Made by a program: the position numbers and the translations under genes
Notes under the pieces: generated by a model
Told to the model about the DNA's origin: nothing
Databases searched by the model: none
What the model saw: the letters and a program-made list of their open reading frames with translations, nothing else
Shown here: piece by piece, positions 7,810 through 13,921 of the stretch
How positions within the stretch are numbered: position 1 is the first letter of the stretch
How the letters are laid out: each line of letters opens with the position of its first letter
Assembly (NCBI GenBank): GCA_964583615.1
Contig: CAZOWM010000052.1
Span: 1-21,726, forward strand
Length of the DNA stretch: 21,726 nucleotides
Direction: 5' to 3'
DNA from: CAZOWM01 sp964583615
Lineage (GTDB): Bacteria; Spirochaetota; B62-G9; DRHN01

Positions 7810-8457
7810 CTAGACATCATGTGATCGGAAAATATCCAGGACAAGGCCTGCCACAGCCTTGCCGAGTTTTTTGTGATCCTCCCGGTCAAAGTGCAATCCA
7901 TCCAGTTTGCTGGACTGGATAACGGAACCGGCATCGAAAAAAAGGCATCCGTACTTCTGGGCAACCTTTTGATAGTAAGGGGCAAGTTTCTTTGACTTCT
8001 CGACTCCACCGGTGAACGTTTCCGTGTATTCTGATAGTTTTCCGAGTGGTGGAGGCGACATGACCACCATCTTTGGAGGATTGTCGTCTACCCCGCATTT
8101 ACTTCCCAGTGCAATTTCGATGAGGCGGCCCATGCTCTCTGCAATATCATACGCAGTAACGGAGAACATGGCCTTGAGATCGTTTGTCCCCAGCATGATT
8201 ATGAGCAGATCGACGGGACAGTGCGACTCGAGACAGGGCAAAAGATACAGGGCTCCATTCCTTTTGAGGTATCCAGGACGTATTGGATCATCCCATACAG
8301 TGGTCCGTCCATTGAGCCCTTCCTCTATCACATAATACTCGTTACCGAGTATTTCCTGAAGTATGCCGGGCCATCTGGCGTCACGTTCAAGTCTTTTTTT
8401 TGTTACCGGGTCTCTTCCATATGTATTTGAATCCCCATAACATAGCACAGTGTTCAT
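7810..8457 (-). CDS. SGNH/GDSL-family hydrolase (esterase-like)
   Basis: A 215-residue hydrolase with all the SGNH blocks. Block I is CYGDSNTYG with nucleophile Ser10, a Gly lies in EGLNGRTT, block III is LGTND (Asn92), and block V is DGLHF with Asp186 and His189. It resembles arylesterase/acyl-hydrolase members (RTTVWDDP, PPPLGKLSEYTE). No signal peptide is seen, so it acts in the cytoplasm. It would hydrolyse an ester or acyl bond; the substrate is unknown. The ATG at 8457 is chosen because it has GGAGAG just upstream and starts right at block I; 13 extra codons further upstream are not supported. It is convergent with the kinase and downstream of the cupin gene (79-base gap), so the two may be co-transcribed. 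Confidence 0.9.
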   Translation of the reverse strand: MNTVLCYGDSNTYGRDPVTKKRLERDARWPGILQEILGNEYYVIEEGLNGRTTVWDDPIRPGYLKRNGALYLLPCLESHCPVDLLIIMLGTNDLKAMFSVTAYDIAESMGRLIEIALGSKCGVDDNPPKMVVMSPPPLGKLSEYTETFTGGVEKSKKLAPYYQKVAQKYGCLFFDAGSVIQSSKLDGLHFDREDHKKLGKAVAGLVLDIFRSHDV

Positions 8458-8536
8458 AGCATCTCTCCGTTTTGTACTCATTTTCGTGGGCACCATATAA
8501 GGACTTTACTTTAAATGGCCGCTCTGTGGTGAAATA

Positions 8537-8881
8537 CTACTTCAATTCGTTTTCCATGCCCTTCGGAATAAGGCATACGATCCCCAGTGGATCGTCAGAG
8601 GTATTGATAAACTTATGCCTCTCTCCAGGGAATATGAGAATGGCATCACCTGGAGTGATAGCAACGGTTTGATCATCCCCCTCTATCTTTCCCTTTCCCC
8701 TGACAACATATACTTCATGCTCAAACGGATGAGATCTTCCAGACGTGCTACTGCCTTTCCCGATCTCAAAATACCTCATTTCAAAATGAGGCGCACCGTC
8801 CTCTTCTGAAATTAACCATCGAACAGATACACCTGAAGGCGTTGTCTTTTCTTCCGTCCTCTCAATACTCGTCACATGCAT
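8537..8881 (-). CDS. Small cupin-domain protein
   Basis: A 114-residue single-domain cupin. The first motif is SHPFEHEVYVVRGKG (metal ligands probably His51, His55 and Glu56) and the second is PGDAILIFPGERHKFIN (His89). This is a complete mononuclear metal site of the type found in small sugar-binding, isomerase-like or dioxygenase-like cupins. The role is not determined. The start at 8881 follows a purine-rich GAGGGGG site. An upstream in-frame ATG at 8938 lies in the -35 promoter region and is rejected. The gene is divergent from the C_GCAxxG gene and followed on the same strand by the SGNH hydrolase, suggesting a two-gene unit. Confidence 0.88.
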   Translation of the reverse strand: MHVTSIERTEEKTTPSGVSVRWLISEEDGAPHFEMRYFEIGKGSSTSGRSHPFEHEVYVVRGKGKIEGDDQTVAITPGDAILIFPGERHKFINTSDDPLGIVCLIPKGMENELK

Positions 8882-8910
8882 CTTGCTTTTTCCCCCTCGA
8901 GTTTTGTATA

Positions 8911-8938
8911 AGTATACTGAAAAGAACAAAAAGAACAA
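8911..8938 (-). promoter_or_regulatory. Promoter for the cupin gene, with a direct repeat
   Basis: On the minus strand TTGTTC (8933-8938) and TATACT (8911-8916, 5 of 6) are 16 bases apart. The plus strand has two copies of AAAGAACAA in tandem (about 8921-8939) over the spacer and -35, which could be a regulator site or simply low complexity. Confidence 0.4.
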
Positions 8939-9032
8939 AGCGATTCCACCATTTTTTTACTCTTTTTTTCAATGCATAATGATCTGTGTCTGCCCACAGG
9001 TTCCATAAAAAGTGGACCATTTACGTTTTTGG

Positions 9033-9061
9033 TTGATTGATGGATCAAATCTCACTATTTT
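9033..9061 (+). promoter_or_regulatory. Possible promoter for the C_GCAxxG gene
   Basis: TTGATT (9033-9038) and TATTTT (9056-9061) are separated by 17 bases, each 4 of 6 to consensus. They lie directly upstream of the GGAGGAAAGGG ribosome site. It is a weak call in AT-rich DNA. Confidence 0.3.
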
Positions 9062-9089
9062 GTGATACTATTTCTGCTGGAGGAAAGGG

Positions 9090-9650
9090 ATGAAGAGAGC
9101 TGAGATATTGAAAAAAGCCTATCAACTCGGGTTTGCAAACGAACGGGATTTTCGAAACTGCGCGCAATGCACGGTTGCCGCTGTTCAGGACACACTGGAT
9201 ATGAGAAACGATTATATCTTCAGGGCAGCATACGGTCTTGCTGGTGGGTTTTCTAATCTCGGAGATGGCCCATGTGGGGGATACTCAGGAGGGAGTATTA
9301 TGATAAGCCTGTTTTTCGGGAGGAGGAGAGAACTGTTTGATGGTGACGGCGAGAACAAGACCTGCACCAAGAATTTAATAAAACGGTTACACGACATGTT
9401 TATTGAAACCTACGGGTCTGTCATCTGCAGGGGGGTCCAGAGCAGTATCTTTGGAAGAAGCTACGATCTCTGGGACAGTGAAGATGCAGAGCAGTTCGAA
9501 AAAGATGGAGGACATACCGATAAGTGCACCTCCGTCGTTGGGCAAGCATCTCATTGGGCTGTGGATTTGATTCTTGAGGAAATCGCAAACAGGGGGCTCA
9601 CGCTCAAGGACTATGATTTCTTGCGGTATATATCTGAGTTCCCCCACTGA
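9090..9650 (+). CDS. C_GCAxxG_C_C-family redox-type protein
   Basis: A 186-residue protein of the cysteine-rich C_GCAxxG_C_C family, whose members are presumed redox-active in anaerobes. The first cysteine motif is NCAQC (Cys24, Cys27). The glycine-rich core is GLAGGFSNLGDGPCGGYSGG with Cys62, which departs from the name-giving GCAxxG (here PCGGYSGG). GSVICR (Cys113) and KCTSVVG (Cys146) supply the last cysteines; Cys92 is extra. No signal peptide is seen. A ribosome site GGAGGAAAGGG precedes the ATG. The family is common beside anaerobic methyltransferase or reductase genes, but its reaction is unproven. It is divergent from the cupin gene and upstream of the methyltransferase cluster. Confidence 0.82.
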   Translation: MKRAEILKKAYQLGFANERDFRNCAQCTVAAVQDTLDMRNDYIFRAAYGLAGGFSNLGDGPCGGYSGGSIMISLFFGRRRELFDGDGENKTCTKNLIKRLHDMFIETYGSVICRGVQSSIFGRSYDLWDSEDAEQFEKDGGHTDKCTSVVGQASHWAVDLILEEIANRGLTLKDYDFLRYISEFPH

Positions 9651-9817
9651 AATCAGGTCATTTTTCTTTCTTTCACTGTCAACATGGATGAAATGGCTGA
9701 ATGGCCGTAGAGAAACGCACGGTATTTTTTCGGAACTGTTTCGGTAAAATGTATTCAACTTCTTCCCTCGCGGGGATAAACAACAAATGCCTCATCAATG
9801 GAATTTCTGCAATACCC

Positions 9818-9846
9818 TTGACTTCACTAAAAATACGTGAAATAAT
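9818..9846 (+). promoter_or_regulatory. Sigma70-type promoter for the methyltransferase cluster
   Basis: TTGACT (9818-9823, 5 of 6) and AATAAT (9841-9846, 5 of 6) are exactly 17 bases apart. The implied start near 9853 gives a leader of about 190 bases before the first mttB-like gene. No better promoter is seen closer to the gene. Confidence 0.5.
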
Positions 9847-9866
9847 CGAAAACGATTATCATTAAT
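9841..9866. promoter_or_regulatory. Fur-like palindromic operator over the promoter
   Basis: AATAATCG and CGATTATC form a near-perfect inverted repeat (7 of 8) around AAAA. The overlapping 19-mer at 9848-9866 (GAAAACGATTATCATTAAT) matches the classical Fur box at 14 of 19 positions by my count. It covers the -10 element and the predicted start site, where a bound repressor would block transcription. Whether the binder is Fur, a Fur relative or another dimeric regulator is not known. Confidence 0.4.
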
Positions 9867-10042
9867 TCCCGGGATGTACTTCCGGTGCGCAAGATAATGA
9901 ACATGTCGGGCCCCGATAGTACGTCCATTACGACCGGAATCTTGTATTCGTACAATCTTTCGATTCGCTGAAAAAATTCCTTTTTCGCGGCCCAGTGGGT
10001 TAAATAGAGATTTTCCCGATCACAGAAGGAGGAAAGTTTGCC

Positions 10043-11494
10043 ATGTCGTTAAAAGGCTTTCGCAGGAACTTCAGGCCTCTTGAGATTCTGACCAAGGAGC
10101 AGGTCGAGGATGTAAAGCGGGGAGTGCTCGCGGTTTTGCAGCATACTGGCATCCGGTTCGAGAGCCAAATGGCCTCGAATTTGTTCAAGAAAAACGACTG
10201 TAAGGTTGATTCTGATGAGATGAGGGTACGGTTTCCGCCGGGGCTTGTGGAGGAGTGCCTGAGAAAAACACCGAGCAGCTTTTACTTCAAATCGAGAAAT
10301 CCGGACCATGACCTGATTGTAGGAGGAAACACTACTTACTTTTGCGCGTTCCCGGGAATGAACACCGTTGATCTCGATACCTGGGAACCTCGAAGGGCGA
10401 CCAGGGAGGAGAACAGGGACGCATTGGTCGTACTCGATGCCTTGGACAACCTGCATTTTCTCACTCCCTATACTCCTTACTTCGGGTTTGATGACACTCC
10501 TCCCGTCATGTCGATCCCTGAAAGCGCTGCTGCCAAGATTCGGTTCTCGACAAAGCTTCAGTTTTCCGGATACCAGAAGGACTGTGAGGTATTCACCATT
10601 GAAATGGCCAAGGTGGCAGATACCGAAGTACAGGGGATGATGGAGAACTCCCCGCCTCTGACTTTTTATGAAGATGCGGTGATGTCTGCATACAGATTTG
10701 CCAGCGCGAGTCTTCCCCTCCATATTACCTCCGGTGCGGTGATGGGCGGCACATCACCCGCAACAATTGCCGGGACACTGATAACAAGTATCGCCGAGAT
10801 TGTCGGTGGAATCGTGTTCTGCCAGCTGGTGAAGCCTGGAACCAGAGTGGTGGCGAATGCCTTCGTGTTTCCACAGAATATGATGACTGGAGCGCCCTTT
10901 TTTGGCTCTGTCGGCATTTCCCTCCACGAGGCTGCGTTTAATCAGATCTGGAGGAGCTATGATATACCGGTACAGAGCTCTGCGATAGGACCGACCAACT
11001 CAAAAATGATCGATTATCAAAACTGTTACGAGAAGGCGATCCCTGCCCTGGTTGCCGCGCTCTCAGGAGCGCACATCATCCAGTTTCACGGGGGGGTCTA
11101 CGGAGAGATAACCCACCATCCCGTACAGTCGGTCATGGACGACGATGTGGCGGGTGTGATCGGCCGCTTCATAGAGGGGGTCGAAGTGTCGGATCAGACC
11201 CTTGCTCTTGATCTCATCAACGAAGTTGGCCCGATTCCTGGATTTTATCTCAACACCGCGCATACCAGGGAGTGGTGGAAGAGAGAGCAGTTCGTGCCAA
11301 AGGTGGCGGACCTGATCCCATACGGCCAGTGGCAGAAACAGGGAAAGAAATGCGCGCTGGACAGGGCAAAAGAGAGGATGAACGAAATTCTGAAAACCCA
11401 CCATCCCGTTCCTCTGTCGGAAGAACAGGAAAAAGAGATCCAGCTCATACTGGAGAAGGCAAAGAAGCATTACATCGATAATGGACTGCTTTGA
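10043..11494 (+). CDS. Trimethylamine methyltransferase family protein (non-Pyl MttB type), copy 1
   Basis: A 483-residue member of the MttB/COG5598 superfamily. These TIM-barrel enzymes move a methyl group from a quaternary or tertiary amine to Co(I) of a corrinoid protein. Recognisable parts are LTKEQVEDVKRGVLAVLQHT at the start, VRFPPGLVEECLRKTP, VDLDTWEPR, MTGAPFFGS, and the C-terminal DDDVAGVIGRFIEGVEVSDQ and NEVGPIPGFYLNTAHTREWW. The frame has no in-frame TAG, so pyrrolysine is absent and trimethylamine itself is unlikely. Known non-Pyl relatives use glycine betaine (MtgB), proline betaine (MtpB) or carnitine (MtcB). The start is set by AGAAGGAGGAAAG. It is first in the cluster, and the corrinoid partner comes two frames downstream. 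The substrate is not assignable. Confidence 0.92.
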   Translation: MSLKGFRRNFRPLEILTKEQVEDVKRGVLAVLQHTGIRFESQMASNLFKKNDCKVDSDEMRVRFPPGLVEECLRKTPSSFYFKSRNPDHDLIVGGNTTYFCAFPGMNTVDLDTWEPRRATREENRDALVVLDALDNLHFLTPYTPYFGFDDTPPVMSIPESAAAKIRFSTKLQFSGYQKDCEVFTIEMAKVADTEVQGMMENSPPLTFYEDAVMSAYRFASASLPLHITSGAVMGGTSPATIAGTLITSIAEIVGGIVFCQLVKPGTRVVANAFVFPQNMMTGAPFFGSVGISLHEAAFNQIWRSYDIPVQSSAIGPTNSKMIDYQNCYEKAIPALVAALSGAHIIQFHGGVYGEITHHPVQSVMDDDVAGVIGRFIEGVEVSDQTLALDLINEVGPIPGFYLNTAHTREWWKREQFVPKVADLIPYGQWQKQGKKCALDRAKERMNEILKTHHPVPLSEEQEKEIQLILEKAKKHYIDNGLL

Positions 11495-11665
11495 ATGTTC
11501 AAGCAGGGAGGGTCAGATTATCTAAAACCTTACCGAGTGGTATATATGAGCGGGCTCTCAACTCTCCGGATAATAGATACGCATGGGGATATTAGAAAAA
11601 TGTGGAGAAAAAAATACTCGGTTTACAATGCAAAGGTGTACGCTGCGATATTGCATATGGAATAA
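11495..11665 (+). CDS. Small ORF (56 aa) filling the gap before the corrinoid gene
   Basis: An ATG directly after the TGA of mttB-like 1 opens 56 codons that end at 11665, 18 bases before the corrinoid protein start. The product would be basic (KPYRVVYMSG, RKMWRKKYSVYNAKVYAAIL). There is no clear ribosome site and I recognise no family, but coupling to the upstream stop would permit translation. The alternative is that this is simply non-coding spacer that happens to be open. Confidence 0.25.
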   Translation: MFKQGGSDYLKPYRVVYMSGLSTLRIIDTHGDIRKMWRKKYSVYNAKVYAAILHME

Positions 11666-11683
11666 CAAATGAGGAGGGGCGAA

Positions 11684-12340
11684 ATGACAGCCGAACAAAA
11701 GGGTATCATTGATAATCTCAGAAAGGCGATCTTTGAGTACAACGTGGATCTGGCACAAGAATCTGCAAAGGAGGCCGTAGAAAAGGGCATCGATCCGATT
11801 GAAGCGCTGAACGCGATGACAGTTGCTATCAAAGAAATCGGGGACGCGTTTGGAAAGGGGGAACTGTGGCTTCCTGACCTTGTTGGGGCTTCCGATGCCA
11901 TGCAGGGTGCCACCCCGGTGCTGGAAGATGAAATGAAGAGGAGGGGCGTCCACAGGGAAAGCCTTGGAGTTGTGGTTGCAGGCACCGTGTTCGGTGATAT
12001 TCACAGCATCGGCAAGACCATGGTAACCACGCTCCTCACCGCAGCAGGGTACCGGGTTGAAGATTTGGGGGTCAATGTAAAAGCCGAAGTGTTCATTGAG
12101 GCGATAAAGAAACACGGTGCGGACATGCTTGCCATGTCTGCCCTGATGACCACCACCATGACGGAGCAGGAAAAGGTTATCGATGCATTGAAGAAAGAGG
12201 GAATACGGGAGAGGGTGAAGGTAATGATCGGAGGGGCTGCGGTTACCGATGAGTTCGCTGAAGAAATCGGCGCCGACGGGTATGATCCAACTGCGCCTGG
12301 CGCAGTGGAGCTTGCGAGGAAACTTCTGGAAAAGCAGTAA
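11684..12340 (+). CDS. Methyltransferase corrinoid protein (MtgC/MttC-like)
   Basis: A 218-residue B12-binding methyl carrier that accepts methyl groups from MttB-type enzymes and passes them to a second methyltransferase. Residues from about 5 to 85 form the helical cap (B12-binding 2 domain: AKEAVEKGIDPIEALNAMTV). Residues from about 92 are the Rossmann-like B12 domain with GTVFGDIHSIGK. His107 is the cobalt ligand, Asp105 its partner, and the SxL motif (Ser152, SALM) and GG at 183-184 hold the nucleotide tail. The usual DIHDIGK is DIHSIGK here; the second Asp is not part of the ligand triad. The ATG at 11684 follows GAGGAGGGG; an in-frame ATG at 11669 lies before that site and is rejected. 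Lying between the mttB-like genes, it probably serves all three. Confidence 0.95.
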   Translation: MTAEQKGIIDNLRKAIFEYNVDLAQESAKEAVEKGIDPIEALNAMTVAIKEIGDAFGKGELWLPDLVGASDAMQGATPVLEDEMKRRGVHRESLGVVVAGTVFGDIHSIGKTMVTTLLTAAGYRVEDLGVNVKAEVFIEAIKKHGADMLAMSALMTTTMTEQEKVIDALKKEGIRERVKVMIGGAAVTDEFAEEIGADGYDPTAPGAVELARKLLEKQ

Positions 12341-12360
12341 AAAAGAAAGGAGGGAGAATA

Positions 12361-13869
12361 GTGGTGAAGGGATTTGTACGGAATATGAAGCCCCTGGATG
12401 TGCTGACCGGCGAGCAGATTGAACAGATCCATTCAGCAACACTGCATGTTCTTAGGAAAACAGGGGTTCGGTTCGACAGTAAAAGGGCGCTGCAGCTGTT
12501 TGAAAAAAACGGGTGCATGGTTGACCATGATACGAACAGGGTAAGGTTTCCTGAGGGCCTGGTAGAAGAATGCCTGCGGAGAGCTCCCAGCAGATTTCAC
12601 GTGAGAGCGAGAAATCCCAACAATGACATGGTATGGGGTGGAAACACAATCTACTTTCAGGCTCTGTCCGGAACGAGAACAGTTGACCTCGATACCTGGG
12701 AGCCTCGAACACCTACCAGGAAAGAGTATTACGACGCCGTCACCGTGCTCGATGGGTTGGGGCACGTGGCCATTGTCCCATGGTACACACCGTGGTTCGG
12801 GTTCAAGCACATTCCTCCTGTTATGGCCATGCCGGAGGGGCTTGCCGCGCGCCTGAGGAACACAAGCAAGTTTACCTGTGCCGGGTATTCAATGGGGTGC
12901 GAGGTTTTCAATATCCAGATGGCCCAAGCGGTGGGCGCAGAGCTGCGCACCATGATGGCGGCATCTCCTCCACTCACATTTTATGAGGAAACGATAGACG
13001 CAGCTTTTCGAATCGTCGAAGCGGGTTTTGTGCTTTTACCCACATCTGGGTGCGTATACGGTGGTACCGCACCAGCTACCATTGCCGGTTCACTTGTAAG
13101 CGGCAACGCTGAAATCATTGCCGGCCTGGTCTTCGCACAGCTTGTCAGGCCCGGCACACGGGTCATTGCGCAGGATTTTTCCTTTCCTCAGAACATGCGC
13201 ACAGGGGCACCTGCGTTCGGGTCGATAGAAATATCGCTGCACCAGGCTGCGTTCAATCAAATCTGGCACAGCTATGGAATCCCCACGGATGGAGGGGTGT
13301 GTTATCCCAATTCGAAGAAGATCGATTACCAGGCTGGTTATGAGAAAGCCATTATCGCTGCAATCGGGGCTTTATCTGGAACCAATACGTTATGGATACA
13401 GGGTGCTATGTATGGAGAGCTGGCGTTTCATCCCGTGCAGGCGGTTATCGACGACGATATTGCCGGGATGCTGGGGCGGTTTCTGGAAGGAATCCACGTA
13501 AATGATGAAACTCTTGCCGTGAAGGTAATAGATGAAGTGGGGCCGATTCCGGGTCATTATCTGAACCAACCGCACACCAGAAAATGGTGGAAGCAAGAGC
13601 AGTTCATTCCAAGTGCGTCTGACAGGCTGACCCATTCCGAGTGGTTGAAGCAGGGGAAAAAAGACTGCATCGAAATCGCGAAGGAACGGTGTGAGGCGAT
13701 ATGCAACACCCACAAAGTGGATCCTCCTTTAACAGAGAGCCAGGAGCAGGACCTCGAGCGTATTTTGAAAGAAGCGCGGGAGCACTACAGAAAAAAAGAG
13801 TTACTATCGGCTATAGAATGGGAAGAGTATCAAAAAGACTTGGCATCACCGGGTTATCCGTACAGTTAA
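12361..13869 (+). CDS. Trimethylamine methyltransferase family protein (non-Pyl MttB type), copy 2
   Basis: A 502-residue MttB-superfamily methyltransferase, closest by eye to copy 1. It shares VDLDTWEPR, an aromatic-rich PWYTPWFGF (PYTPYFGF in copy 1), MRTGAPAFGS, FHPVQAVIDDDIAGMLGRFL and DEVGPIPGHYLNQPHTRKWW. It has no in-frame TAG, so it is not the pyrrolysine type. The start is GTG at 12361, 20 bases after the corrinoid stop and behind AAAGGAGGGAGAATA; the adjacent GTG at 12364 is an equal alternative. The C-terminus is about 18 residues longer than copy 1 (ending LASPGYPYS). It is expected to methylate the same corrinoid protein from a different amine, since the segment IQGAMYGELAFHP differs strongly from the QFHGGVYGEITHHP of copy 1. 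Confidence 0.92.
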   Translation: MVKGFVRNMKPLDVLTGEQIEQIHSATLHVLRKTGVRFDSKRALQLFEKNGCMVDHDTNRVRFPEGLVEECLRRAPSRFHVRARNPNNDMVWGGNTIYFQALSGTRTVDLDTWEPRTPTRKEYYDAVTVLDGLGHVAIVPWYTPWFGFKHIPPVMAMPEGLAARLRNTSKFTCAGYSMGCEVFNIQMAQAVGAELRTMMAASPPLTFYEETIDAAFRIVEAGFVLLPTSGCVYGGTAPATIAGSLVSGNAEIIAGLVFAQLVRPGTRVIAQDFSFPQNMRTGAPAFGSIEISLHQAAFNQIWHSYGIPTDGGVCYPNSKKIDYQAGYEKAIIAAIGALSGTNTLWIQGAMYGELAFHPVQAVIDDDIAGMLGRFLEGIHVNDETLAVKVIDEVGPIPGHYLNQPHTRKWWKQEQFIPSASDRLTHSEWLKQGKKDCIEIAKERCEAICNTHKVDPPLTESQEQDLERILKEAREHYRKKELLSAIEWEEYQKDLASPGYPYS

Positions 13870-13910
13870 GGTGAGCAGCAAAGGGGTGATGTTCCAACCT
13901 TTCATGATAA

Positions 13911-13919
13911 AGGAGGAGG
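13911..13919 (+). promoter_or_regulatory. Strong ribosome binding site for mttB-like copy 3
   Basis: AGGAGGAGG is a near-perfect anti-16S match two to eight bases before the ATG at 13922. It rules out the in-frame GTG at 13871, which would put this site inside the coding sequence. Confidence 0.65.
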
Positions 13920-13921
13920 TT

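Larger units (their letters stand above)
9653..10054 (-). pseudogene. Decayed minus-strand gene of unknown family
   Basis: This 392-base gap is not empty. On the minus strand a frame from about 10054 to the TAG at 9827 reads LTHWAAKKEFFQRIERLYEY, then IPVVMDVLSGPDMFIILRTG, with normal-looking codons. A second frame continues near 9833 (SEVKGIAEIPLMRHLLFIPA, REEVEYILPKQFRK). After a run of six A near 9731 the sense passes back to a frame ending YRAFLYGHSAISSMLTVKER at the TGA 9655-9653. Two frameshifts and no credible start (its upstream side meets the mttB-like 1 start) show a broken gene. I do not recognise the family. The plus strand of the same DNA carries a promoter and palindrome. Confidence 0.4.

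Noticed and set aside
9387..9758. A 123-codon minus-strand ORF
   Set aside because: It is mostly antisense to the C_GCAxxG_C_C gene, and its upstream part is in a different frame from the remnant that I think is real.
13871..13921. GTG start at 13871 for mttB-like copy 3
   Set aside because: It would place the very strong AGGAGGAGG ribosome site inside the coding sequence, and the homologous N-termini begin at the ATG 13922.
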